Shown here: piece after piece, positions 1 to 7,982 of the stretch | Layout of the letters: every line of letters begins with the position of its first letter | Numbering within the stretch: position 1 is the first letter of the stretch | DNA from: OMOG01 sp041485845 | GTDB lineage: Bacteria; Acidobacteriota; Terriglobia; Bryobacterales; Bryobacteraceae | Direction: 5' to 3' | Length of the DNA stretch: 13,880 bases | NCBI GenBank assembly: GCA_041485845.1 | Contig: JBGPKH010000181.1 | Span: forward strand, 1-13,880 | Notes under the pieces: model-generated | Told to the model about the DNA's origin: nothing | Databases searched by the model: none | Seen by the model: only the letters and a program-made list of their open reading frames with translations | Program-made: the position numbers and the translations under genes

Positions 1-1
1 C

Positions 2-1822
<1,821 letters not shown>

Positions 1823-1837
1823 GGGCACAGGCAGCCG

Positions 1838-2223
1838 TCACGTTTGCCGATCTTCGCACACCAGACCATCGACTCTCGCGAACTCCCGGTTATTGTGCGT
1901 GACCAAAACGGTGTCGAATGCAATCGCGGCGGCGGCAATCAAAAGGTCATTCGGCCCAATCGGGAGGCCCGCCTGCATGAGCCGTGCCCGAATATGTCCA
2001 TACACTCTGGCGCACGCGTCGTCGAACGGGAGGGATCGATAGGGCGTCCGGCGAAGGCCCCCTGCGGATTCCGGCTGCGCTCCGCGCCGTAGTACAGTTC
2101 CGCCTTCACTACGGAACACATCACGATCTCCTCAGGTACCCTGGATTGCAGTCTCTCGACCACGCGGCGCGATCGCCCGTTGAGATACTCGATGCAGGTG
2201 TTCGTGTCGGGCAGGCGCCTCAG
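1838..2223 (-). pseudogene. Decayed VapC-type PIN-domain toxin
   Basis: VapC toxins are PIN-domain ribonucleases. Two frames together give one protein. The N-terminal part, from about 2223, reads RRLPDTNTCIEYLNGRS then SVVKAELYYGAERSRNP. The C-terminal part, in another frame ending at 1838, reads SLPFDDACARVYGHIRA, GLPIGPNDLLIAA and LVTHNNREF. The acidic residues of the PIN site are visible (DTN, the E of KAEL, ND, and a final N/R motif). The frame breaks near 2060-2080, where the usual spacer between the YYGAERS and SLPFDD motifs is several residues short, so a small frame-shifting deletion is likely. The expected start is CTG, overlapping the upstream TGA stop as CTGA where the family usually has ATGA, and the usual YLLDTN reads RLPDTN. 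I infer a non-functional gene. It is convergent with secA, whose stop lies 16 bp away. Confidence 0.8.
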
Positions 2224-2312
2224 AACTCTTCCCTCACCTCAAAGTCCGGCGGCGGTTGGTATAGGATCGGATTGTCGCGGAGGCTGCCAAAAGTCCGCTC
2301 GAAGCTCAGTTT
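2220..2312 (-). pseudogene. 3' remnant of the cognate VapB-type antitoxin
   Basis: Upstream of the vapC remnant and in an overlapping frame, the minus strand encodes about 30 codons including LSFERTFGSL and PPPDFEVREEF before TGA at 2222-2220. The position, the overlap with vapC and the acidic, proline-rich C-terminal tail fit the toxin-binding end of an antitoxin. The DNA-binding N-terminus is missing: at about 2313 the sequence turns into a copy of the secA 3' end. The antitoxin assignment rests on context and end-to-end arrangement, because the remaining stretch is too short to identify a family. Confidence 0.55.
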
Positions 2313-2411
2313 CGGCCCAAGCGGGTGGTCGCGGGGCAGAAGGTGGGGCGCAACGACCCGTGTCACTGCGGGAGCGGCAAGAAGTACAAGAAGTGTCACG
2401 GGGCGGGGTAG
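2313..2411 (+). repeat. Direct repeat copy B: displaced duplicate of the secA 3' end
   Basis: This stretch repeats the end of secA, offset 589 bp, and reads VVAGQKVGRNDPCHCGSGK then KYKKCHGAG and TAG in frame. The differences from copy A include Q to R before VVAG and CPC to CHC in the zinc motif, plus three synonymous changes. The frame is open only back to a TAG at 2262, with no ribosome binding site or ATG, so expression is unlikely. The copy ends 9 bp before the 3' end of the minus-strand toxin gene at 2420, the relation one would expect of an original secA/toxin convergent junction. Confidence 0.88.
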
Positions 2412-2419
2412 CTGGCAGC

Positions 2420-2665
2420 TCAGCGATAGGCTTCGCGGCGGTGGCGGACGCGACGAATCTCGATACCGTGGTCACGAGTGGGAACGAAGAACAGGCGGTA
2501 TTCGCCAATGCGCAAGCGAAGCTCCTCATAGCCCTCCAAGGCCTTGACCTCGCCTGTTCCGTATTCCGCGAACCGATGCAGCGCGTGAAGGATGCGCATG
2601 GCGGTGGGCCTGTCCAGACTACGGACATCGGCCTTGGCCTGCTCGGTCCAAGTAATCCGCGTCAC
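2420..2665 (-). CDS. RelE/ParE-superfamily toxin
   Basis: This 81-residue basic protein (MTRITWTEQAKADVRSLD at the start, LRLRIGEYRLFFVPTRD in the centre, ending RRVRHRREAYR) has the length and layout of the RelE/ParE toxin fold. It has two N-terminal helices, then a beta sheet with the typical L-R-x-G-x-Y-R-L-x-F strand, and an arginine-rich C-terminus. RelE members cleave mRNA at the ribosome and ParE members poison gyrase; the sequence alone does not say which applies here. The start is GTG at 2665, chosen because it overlaps the antitoxin TGA as GTGA, indicating translational coupling. The frame is intact, unlike the two neighbouring toxin loci. It converges on the duplicated secA tail. 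Confidence 0.88.
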   Translation of the reverse strand: MTRITWTEQAKADVRSLDRPTAMRILHALHRFAEYGTGEVKALEGYEELRLRIGEYRLFFVPTRDHGIEIRRVRHRREAYR

Positions 2666-2946
2666 GTCGGTTCTCTGTAATTATCGATCTCTTCCTGCGT
2701 GATCCCGAGCTCGGCCAGCACCTGCTCGTGCGGAATCGGCTGGTTGTGCTTGAGCCACTCGTGAGCTTCATCCAGTGCCCTCGCCTCCTCTTCGGTGATC
2801 GGCTCATCATCGATGGGCGCGTTCGCCAGCGAGCGCGCGACCGGATCCGCCATCACTTCCAGCAGATGTAGGACAGCGGCAAGCTGCCCGCGATCCAACT
2901 GGTCCAGCAATTGGAACACGCGTTGTTTATCAATGGCGGGGTCCAT
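2662..2946 (-). CDS. Antitoxin partner of the RelE/ParE-type toxin
   Basis: This 94-residue acidic protein lies directly upstream of and overlaps the toxin gene by 4 bp, the usual antitoxin-first order. The N-terminal half (DKQRVFQLLDQLDRGQLAAV and LLEVMADPVARS) is predicted helical. The C-terminal half (DEPITEEEARALDEAHEWL) ends in a helical segment with ITQEEIDNYREPT, likely to wrap the toxin. I see no clear ribbon-helix-helix or AbrB signature, so the family is not named. The ATG at 2946 has a purine-rich AGAGGAGG about 10 bases upstream. As in other such pairs, the antitoxin or complex may repress its own promoter, which would lie in 2947-3000. Confidence 0.82.
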   Translation of the reverse strand: MDPAIDKQRVFQLLDQLDRGQLAAVLHLLEVMADPVARSLANAPIDDEPITEEEARALDEAHEWLKHNQPIPHEQVLAELGITQEEIDNYREPT

Positions 2947-3065
2947 AGTGGTCCCGTCCTCCTCTCTCCATTATGCTGCTCTTTGGCCGGAGGCAGCTAC
3001 CTGAGTCGCGCGCCGCCGGGCGCCGCCGACAGCAACTGGTTGACTCCCACCTTCGCTTTGTGGCG

Positions 3066-3071
3066 TCTAAT
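3066..3071 (+). promoter_or_regulatory. Possible -10 element placed for a leaderless start
   Basis: TCTAAT at 3066-3071 matches five of six bases of the sigma-70 -10 consensus. It places a transcription start at or next to the ATG at 3078. TTGACT lies further upstream, but with a 20-base spacer that is too long. The AGGGAG touching the ATG is too close to act as a normal ribosome binding site. A leaderless message is therefore possible but unproven. Confidence 0.3.
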
Positions 3072-3077
3072 AGGGAG

Positions 3078-4046
3078 ATGAAGCTTTCGCTCGCCTTGTT
3101 ATTCCTCCCCGCTCTGGCTTCGGCGGCCATCTGGCCGGATGCCATTGGCCCCTTCCACCGCACGTCCACTACGCAAACCAGGCTCTCCGACCGCGCGGTG
3201 TGGGACGAATACGGGCTCAAGGATTCGGAGGTTGCCACGTACGAGAACGGGGCCGTCCGGTTCACCGCCACGGCCTACCGCCTCCAGGACTCCACCAGTT
3301 GCCTGGGCGCTTTCGACTGGCAGCGGCCGGCGAAGGCCACACCGTCGAAGGCGGCCAGTCTGGCCGCGGAGACACCCGACAGCGTGCTGCTGGTTCATGG
3401 CAATTACCTGCTGTCGTTTCAAGGCTACAAGCCCACGACGGAGGAACTGGCTTCGGCTATCCAATCCCTTCTCAACGTCGATACCACGTCGCTGCCGGCA
3501 TTGGCGAGTTATCTGCCTTCGCAAGATCTGGTCGCCAACAGCGAACGGTACATCATCGGACCGGCGGGGGTGGAAAAATTCAATCCGGGCATTCCCCCCT
3601 CCGCGGCCGGGTTTCACTTCGGTGCGGAAGCTCAACTGGGAGTATTCCACAGCCCCAAGGGGGATATGACCCTAGCAATTTTCAACTATCCGACCCCCCA
3701 GATCGCTATGCAGAAGGCCGGCGATTTCGAAAAACTGTCGGGCGCGATGGTCAAGCGGAGCGGTCCTCTGGTGGCGGTGGTACTTTCTCCCCCGGACGCG
3801 GATTTTGCCGAGCGGCTGCTGTCGGGGGTCCGCTATCGGGCCGAAGTGACCCGCGACGAATACGTTCCCACGCGCCGGGACAACATCGGGAACCTGCTGC
3901 TAAACGCTTTTATTCTCATTGGGATACTGTTGGTGTTCTCGGTCGTGTCGGGGCTCGCCCTGGGTGGCTTCCGGGCGCTGGCGCGGCGCGGCCGGAAGGG
4001 CGAAGAGGCCGACGCGGTGATCTCGCTGCACCTGGAGCAACGGTGA
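3078..4046 (+). CDS. Exported protein with C-terminal membrane anchor, function unknown (DUF6599-like?)
   Basis: This 322-residue protein begins with a clear signal peptide, MKLSLALLFLPALASA, with a likely cut before AIWPD. The mature part carries DRAVWDEYGLKDSEVATYEN, an RLQDSTSCLGAFDWQRP segment and a long beta/alpha-rich domain. One hydrophobic helix (residues ~273-297, LLLNAFILIGILLVF...) precedes a short basic, presumably cytoplasmic, tail rich in R and K. The topology is therefore a periplasmic domain anchored at its C-terminus. The WPD...EYGL...AFDWQRP pattern resembles a family of uncharacterised acidobacterial proteins that I recall as DUF6599, but this is not certain. I chose the ATG at 3078 over the upstream frame start because the signal peptide begins there. 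No neighbour explains its role. Confidence 0.85.
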   Translation: MKLSLALLFLPALASAAIWPDAIGPFHRTSTTQTRLSDRAVWDEYGLKDSEVATYENGAVRFTATAYRLQDSTSCLGAFDWQRPAKATPSKAASLAAETPDSVLLVHGNYLLSFQGYKPTTEELASAIQSLLNVDTTSLPALASYLPSQDLVANSERYIIGPAGVEKFNPGIPPSAAGFHFGAEAQLGVFHSPKGDMTLAIFNYPTPQIAMQKAGDFEKLSGAMVKRSGPLVAVVLSPPDADFAERLLSGVRYRAEVTRDEYVPTRRDNIGNLLLNAFILIGILLVFSVVSGLALGGFRALARRGRKGEEADAVISLHLEQR

Positions 4047-4208
4047 TGCGGAGATGTAAGCTTCTGTTTATGTTTGCTTTAGAGAGAAATCCTCAGGCCG
4101 AAAACAGGGTTTTGGCGGTCTGAGGGTAACCTGTGGAAAAAGGGTGTGTACCCGCAAGTCACCCGCTACGAGCAGGTTACAACCAAAAATTTTCGGCCGG
4201 ATTTTTTC

Positions 4209-4237
4209 TTGACTTGAGAGCCGCAGGGAAATAAGAT
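4209..4237 (+). promoter_or_regulatory. Sigma-70-like promoter
   Basis: TTGACT (4209-4214) and TAAGAT (4232-4237) are separated by exactly 17 bases and follow a T-rich run (4202-4209). The transcription start would be near 4244. No ORF with a ribosome binding site follows; a strong terminator does, about 108 bases later. Confidence 0.5.
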
Positions 4238-4243
4238 CCAGCT

Positions 4244-4351
4244 ACAGAGTTTTGGCGGTTGCGATTCCGTCGAAACTGATTCTCCCATCGAACATCACCC
4301 TGGTAGAACAGGGGAAAGAATGCTCACCCTTCGGGGTGAGCATTTCTGTTT
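4244..4351 (+). ncRNA. Candidate structured small RNA (promoter to terminator, no ORF)
   Basis: The predicted transcript from the 4209-4237 promoter to the 4321-4351 terminator is about 108 nt. It can form three stems. Stem 1 is GTTTTGGCGG (4249-4258) with CCGTCGAAAC (4267-4276), ten pairs if two G-U pairs are allowed, with an 8-nt loop. Stem 2 is CCCTG (4298-4302) with CAGGG (4309-4313). The third is the terminator hairpin. I cannot match it to a known RNA family. It might instead be the leader of a lost gene, since a terminated leader looks the same. Confidence 0.45.
4321..4351 (+). terminator. Intrinsic terminator with UUCG tetraloop
   Basis: The arms TGCTCACCC and GGGTGAGCA (4321-4342) form a perfect 9-bp stem closed by C(UUCG)G, an exceptionally stable loop. 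It is followed by TTTCTGTTT. An A-rich run precedes it, so some activity on the opposite strand is also possible. Confidence 0.75.
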
Positions 4352-4625
4352 GAGCGCGATTTCGCCTCAGCGCTTCTCCGAGCCTCTGCGCGCTCCGCGG
4401 TATCACCGGCCCATCCGGAATGGCGTGGCGTGGCGGATTCTGCGAGGGAGCGGCAGTCTGGCAGTCCGTGGCAAAGGTCGCCGCAGACCGCTTGCCGGCC
4501 GGCTGTGTGCCAGGGAAAGTGTGACGGATCTGGTGAATTGAAAGGAGTTCACCAGGTCTCCCCGCGCGTTGGTGGCTTTCGCTCCCACCCTGGCAGGGCC
4601 TCCCAGGCTCCTCGACCGATCTTTC

Positions 4626-4656
<31 letters not shown>

Positions 4657-4749
4657 CCCGGCGAGTGCATCTGCCTGTTGCTTCCCAAGGCTCTACGGCA
4701 GAATCGCGCAGGTGGGTGTTGTACGCGTTGCTGCGAGTGGGGAAGCGGC

Positions 4750-4959
4750 CTATTTGCCCGGCAGGACGAAAACTCCGGCTGCGCCGGCTCGCTTCGCACG
4801 GCGGACAAAGGCCTGGTCGACGGAGACAAAAGCCGCCCCGGGCGGTCTGCTGCTCAAGTGGATGGCATCGGCGAATGGGACGCCGTGGGCCGTTAAGGCA
4901 AGAGCATCCGAAACGGCCGGCTCATTCTCGATGTGCATGTTAGTATCGGCCGCTGTCAT
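4750..4959 (-). pseudogene. Internally deleted VapC-type PIN toxin
   Basis: The 69-codon frame keeps the first residues of a PIN toxin (MTAADTN, with the first catalytic Asp). It then jumps straight to the C-terminal third: HGVPFADAIHLSS, VDQAFVRRAKRAGA, ending VLPGK. Full-length relatives are about 130-140 residues, so roughly half the protein is missing, including the segment with the conserved Glu (the LLETEWVLR-type motif). The deletion left the frame open. The start overlaps the end of the upstream antitoxin remnant by 20 bp, the usual vapBC arrangement. A mini-PIN protein could still be made and might bind antitoxin, but ribonuclease activity is not expected. Confidence 0.75.
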
Positions 4960-5276
4960 GCCGCCGCATCACCTCCGGCCGGATGGCCGCACCCATTTGC
5001 GCCAGCGTCTTCGGCTTCCCCTTCCAGCGCAAACAGCCCGCGACCTCGTCGAGAGTTGCTCTGGGGAAGCGCCTGGAGAGGCGAGTCCGAAACTGCTTGA
5101 GCGATTTGCGCGACCTCGTCGAGAGTTGTTCTGGGGAAGCGCCTGGCAGGGCGCAGAAGTATCCCATCGGCAGTCTCTTCGACGATGAACTCGGCGCCCG
5201 GTACCCAGGCGCGGGAAGCGCGAATGTTCTTGGGAAGGACGGCCTGCCCCTTGGTGGAGAGCCGCGTAGTTTCCAT
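4940..5276 (-). pseudogene. AbrB/MazE-type antitoxin broken by a 70-bp insertion/duplication
   Basis: From ATG 5276 (GGAG seven bases upstream) the frame reads METTRLSTKGQAVLPKNIRA then WVPGAEFIVEETADGILLRP, the SpoVT/AbrB swapped-hairpin fold used by many VapB antitoxins to bind DNA. After RRFPRTTLDEVA the frame is lost. The expected tail, RFPRATLDEVAGCLRWKGK then MRRHDSGRY, is found 70 bp further on in another frame and ends at 4940. Removing 70 bp gives a continuous 88-residue protein, so this is the only visible lesion. The partner toxin (4750-4959) is damaged as well, so the locus is probably dead. Confidence 0.8.
5040..5146. repeat. 37-bp direct repeat with 33-bp filler inside the antitoxin
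   Basis: 5040-5076 and 5110-5146 are identical except at one base (5059 C, 5129 T) and lie 70 bp apart. The sequence between (5077-5109) matches neither flank. On the minus strand each copy encodes a (R)RFPR(T/A)TLDEVA-type segment of the antitoxin. The 70-bp increment shifts the frame by one. Confidence 0.92.
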
Positions 5277-5312
5277 GGTAAGACTCCAGTAAGATCAAGC
5301 GCGGAATCCGCG

Positions 5313-6386
5313 TTACTGGGACCGCGTGTGAAACTTCAACGACACGGTCTCGCGGGGAATGGTGCGGGTGATGGGGTCGAAGGTGTCCACGTCGAACGGG
5401 CGGCCGATGTGGTTGCCGGCGAGGTCTTCGAGCGTGGTTTGGATCGAAAGGCGATAGTTGCCGGACTTCCACGGCTGTTTAGGGGTGAAACGCCACTCGG
5501 TCTCTTGGCGTTCCACCGCGACGCTGCCGGCGACAATGCCATCGGGTCCGGATACCTCGATGAGGTGCTGCAAGAGCGCATAGTCCATGGGCTTGGGGAA
5601 GTCGAGCACCAGCGGTTCGGAGGTGCCGGAACGCGGCGCGGTGATGCGCCAGGTGGACGCCTCGGGTGGGGTGCGGTCCGGCGCGACCACGCGAAATTCC
5701 TTGCGGTACTCTTCTGCCAGAGGCGCGCCCCGGCCGTCCGGCCAATCGCGGTCGATGAGCAGGGTGTAGTGCTTGCCGGCCTCGATCGACGGGCCCATTT
5801 CGCGCAGCGGGAGCACTTCGCGCTTGATGCGTCCGGGATCGAAGAGCACGGTGAGACGCATGCTGTCGCGGTCCCAGAGCTCCTCGTCGAGCTCGAGGAA
5901 GGGCAGCGTTACGGGTGCACCGTTGGCATCCAGGAGATGGATCTTTTGCCAGGCGCGCCCCTTGCCCATGGGGGCGGAGAAATAGATGTAGAACTTCAAC
6001 TGGTTCTCGGGGAGAACGTTGGTGGAAGGGTACACGTGGGCGACGCGCGTGGTGGAGGAAAGGGAAGGTCTGGGTACTTCGAAAGCCGCTTCGACCGGGG
6101 GGGCGTTCGGCGGGCGGAAGACCGCGCGGACATGCATGCCCGGCGCGACGGGAAAGCGCGGGTGGAATACCAGCGACCCGTTGTCGACGGAGTAGGAGCC
6201 CAGCATCGGGGGCACGGCGCCCTCGCCGGCATAGACCTGGAACAGTGAAGGCCAGCCATCCGCGGGTGGAGTGGCTGGCTGCCATCCATCGATGCGAAAG
6301 GCGCCCGGCTCCATGCGAATGGAGATCTGCCCGGCGGCGCAGGAGAGAGCCGCGAGCAGGAAAGCAAGAGTAATACGGGTCAACAC
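5313..6386 (-). CDS. Secreted protein with SbsA-type Ig-like domains
   Basis: The 357-residue protein starts with a signal peptide (MLTRITLAFLLAALSCAAG, likely cut near AAG/QIS). It has no further membrane helix, so it should be periplasmic or secreted. After an N-terminal beta-rich part (DGWQPATPPADGW, DNGSLVFHPRFPVAPGMHVR) there is a first Ig-like domain around residues 115-230 (PENQLKFYIYFSAPMGKG). A second follows at ~240-345 (LVLDFPKPMDYALLQHLIEV, EWRFTPKQPWKSGNYRLSI, LEDLAGNHI). The 'F-S-x-P-M' and 'L-x-D-x-A-G-N' phrases are hallmarks of bacterial Ig-like/SbsA domains, which act as spacers or binding modules on surface proteins. No catalytic motif was seen. It probably has a structural or binding role; the partner is unknown. 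Confidence 0.82.
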   Translation of the reverse strand: MLTRITLAFLLAALSCAAGQISIRMEPGAFRIDGWQPATPPADGWPSLFQVYAGEGAVPPMLGSYSVDNGSLVFHPRFPVAPGMHVRAVFRPPNAPPVEAAFEVPRPSLSSTTRVAHVYPSTNVLPENQLKFYIYFSAPMGKGRAWQKIHLLDANGAPVTLPFLELDEELWDRDSMRLTVLFDPGRIKREVLPLREMGPSIEAGKHYTLLIDRDWPDGRGAPLAEEYRKEFRVVAPDRTPPEASTWRITAPRSGTSEPLVLDFPKPMDYALLQHLIEVSGPDGIVAGSVAVERQETEWRFTPKQPWKSGNYRLSIQTTLEDLAGNHIGRPFDVDTFDPITRTIPRETVSLKFHTRSQ

Positions 6387-6401
6387 GAAGAAAGGTGTTT
6401 G

Positions 6402-6472
6402 GCCGCCGATGAACGCAGATGAACACAGATGAAGAAATGTGCTATCGGCGTTAATCTGCGTTCAGCGGCGGC
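6402..6472. repeat. 19-bp imperfect inverted repeat (REP-like intergenic element)
   Basis: The arm 6402-6420 (GCCGCCGATGAACGCAGAT) pairs with 6454-6472 at 18 of 19 positions, around a 33-bp centre holding a second GAACACAGATGAA-type unit. It fills the gap between two minus-strand genes. The motif 'GATGAACGCAGATGAACACAGATGAA' type is familiar to me as dispersed intergenic repeats in environmental genomes. No T-tract follows on either strand, so a plain terminator is less likely. Confidence 0.7.
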
Positions 6473-6482
6473 TATTCAATTC

Positions 6483-7562
6483 TTACGGCAGTGCGACGGT
6501 CTTCAGGTCGAGCGAGCTGCCGTTGGTCAGGAGCACCAGCGCATTGGTGTCGTCGAACTTGTCGAGGTGTTGGACGCCCTTCAGTCCGGCGATGGTCTCG
6601 TACGGAACGCCGGTCGCCTCGGTCTGCTTGGTGATCGGCTGGAAGGTCTCCAGGTTGTCGGCCGGCAGCTTCATCACACCGCGGGCGCTGTTGGCCATCA
6701 GGATGAAGTGCTTGCCGTCCTTGGCGTACACGATCATATCGAGCGGGCGGTTGCCGGCGCCGAGCTCCGCGATGGTGGTGCCCTTCACCTTGGCGCCGGG
6801 CTTGAGGTCCGAAACCGGAATCTTCACCAGCGGCGTGCAGGTGTAGGCGGCCAGAATGCTGGTCTGGTGGTTGATCTCGTAGGGAACGAAGGTGCGCACC
6901 GGCGCGTTGGTCTCAAAGCGGCCGTGCGATCCGTGCCAGATCTCGATTCCGGCGGCCTTGCCGGCCTCGGTGAACGGATACGGAATGGAGCGCAGGCTGG
7001 AGGAGAACTCCTCGTTGGAAAGGCCCGCCACGTACACCTTGCCATCCACGTATTTCACCGCCGTGATGGTCTCCATGCGCTGCCGGCTGCCTTCGTTCGG
7101 ACCATCGGGAAGGCTCACCGAGGCGTGCTTGATGCTGTCGAGCGAGACTTCGGTGATCTTGCCGGCGGCGTCGACGCGCAGAATCACGGGAACCGCATCC
7201 GGGCCGCGGCCGCGCGAAACCGAGAGGTACACGTTCTTGGAAATCGGATTGACCACGACGTCCTGAATGAGGATCTGGTCGGCGGCCGTTCCCAGAAGCG
7301 CCGCGACCTTGTCATTGATTCCCTTGACCTCGAAGCTGCCGGAGCCGCGCGCGGGCGTGCGATCGTTCACGTCCACTGCCACGATGGCGGCGCCTTGCGA
7401 ATCGCCGACGAACAGGATGCCGTCCGGTCCGAATGCCAGCGGGCCGGCCGACTTGAGTTGGGCCTTGCCGGTCTGCATGGTAGTGGTGCTTGCGCCAAAA
7501 GCGAGAACCGCCGCGCAGCACAAGCCCGCGGCCAGTCCGGAAAATGAACTCACAAATTTCAC
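6483..7562 (-). CDS. Secreted beta-propeller-like protein, function unknown
   Basis: This 359-residue protein has a signal peptide (MKFVSSFSGLAAGLCCAAVL then AFGA). The body carries repeated propeller-blade-like phrases: GPLAFGPDGILFVGDSQG, QDVVVNPISKNVYLSVSRG, ITAVKYVDGKVYVAGLSNEE and LDMIVYAKDGKHFILMAN. These are typical of NHL/SMP-30-like secreted propellers. Cys residues in the mature part are few and I see no catalytic or haem motif, so no reaction is proposed. The start is GTG at 7562, with GAGGAGGG about 9-10 bases upstream, which decides it over the in-frame GTG three codons later. The neighbouring gene on the same strand (5313-6386) is also secreted, but an inverted repeat separates the two. 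Confidence 0.78.
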   Translation of the reverse strand: MKFVSSFSGLAAGLCCAAVLAFGASTTTMQTGKAQLKSAGPLAFGPDGILFVGDSQGAAIVAVDVNDRTPARGSGSFEVKGINDKVAALLGTAADQILIQDVVVNPISKNVYLSVSRGRGPDAVPVILRVDAAGKITEVSLDSIKHASVSLPDGPNEGSRQRMETITAVKYVDGKVYVAGLSNEEFSSSLRSIPYPFTEAGKAAGIEIWHGSHGRFETNAPVRTFVPYEINHQTSILAAYTCTPLVKIPVSDLKPGAKVKGTTIAELGAGNRPLDMIVYAKDGKHFILMANSARGVMKLPADNLETFQPITKQTEATGVPYETIAGLKGVQHLDKFDDTNALVLLTNGSSLDLKTVALP

Positions 7563-7632
7563 GGTGATAGTCCCTCCTCTAGGTGGATTGGCTCAATGCT
7601 ATCACATTCACGAGGGCGCTATCCTTAGAGTA

Positions 7633-7980
7633 GTGACCGCAATCCAGGGCATTCTCCGGCAACGGTGTCCGCAGTGCCGGAAGGGGCCGATTTTCCGCGC
7701 TTCGTTGTGGCGCGGATTCCTCGCCATGCACGAACGATGCCCGGAGTGCGGGATGAAGTACGAACGCGAGCCGGGATACTTTCTCGGCGCGATGTACTTC
7801 AGTTACCTGCTGTCCATTCTGCCTTCGCTGGCGGTTGTGATGCTGATCTGGCGGTTGAGCGGGTGGCCGTTCGACGTAGTGATGGGGTGCGCGTTTGTGG
7901 CGTACTTGCCGCTGGTCCCGGTGGTGACGCGGTGGGCGCGGGTCTTGTGGATCTACGTGGACCGGCACTTCGACCCGTAG
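7633..7980 (+). CDS. DUF983-like zinc-ribbon membrane protein
   Basis: A 115-residue protein with two CxxC pairs near the N-terminus (C12/C15 in RCPQCRKGPIF, C36/C39 in ERCPECGMKYE), forming a probable zinc ribbon. The motif EPGYFLGAMYFSYLL follows, then two hydrophobic helices (~53-73 and ~81-98). This is the layout of the DUF983 family, small inner-membrane proteins of unknown function, often near haem-copper oxidase or other metal-related genes in other genomes; no such gene is seen here. The GTG at 7633 is the first plausible start in frame; it has only a weak purine run upstream. The gene is transcribed divergently from the propeller protein (70 bp apart) and converges with the peptidase gene, 2 bp away from its stop. 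Confidence 0.82.
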   Translation: MTAIQGILRQRCPQCRKGPIFRASLWRGFLAMHERCPECGMKYEREPGYFLGAMYFSYLLSILPSLAVVMLIWRLSGWPFDVVMGCAFVAYLPLVPVVTRWARVLWIYVDRHFDP

Positions 7981-7982
7981 CG

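Noticed and set aside
3200..4123. 307-codon plus-strand frame
   Set aside because: Shadow of the exported protein at 3078-4046 in another frame; low-complexity, Arg/Gly-rich product.
4181..4208. A-tract/CGGCCG/T-tract as an intrinsic terminator
   Set aside because: The only good pairing leaves no room for a loop, so a stable hairpin does not form.
5479..6426. 315-codon minus-strand frame
   Set aside because: Alternative frame of the Ig-like protein gene, with Arg/Pro-rich composition and no domain.
4983..7547. Long plus-strand frames (4983-6248 and 6429-7547)
   Set aside because: Antisense to two minus-strand genes that have signal peptides and coherent domains.
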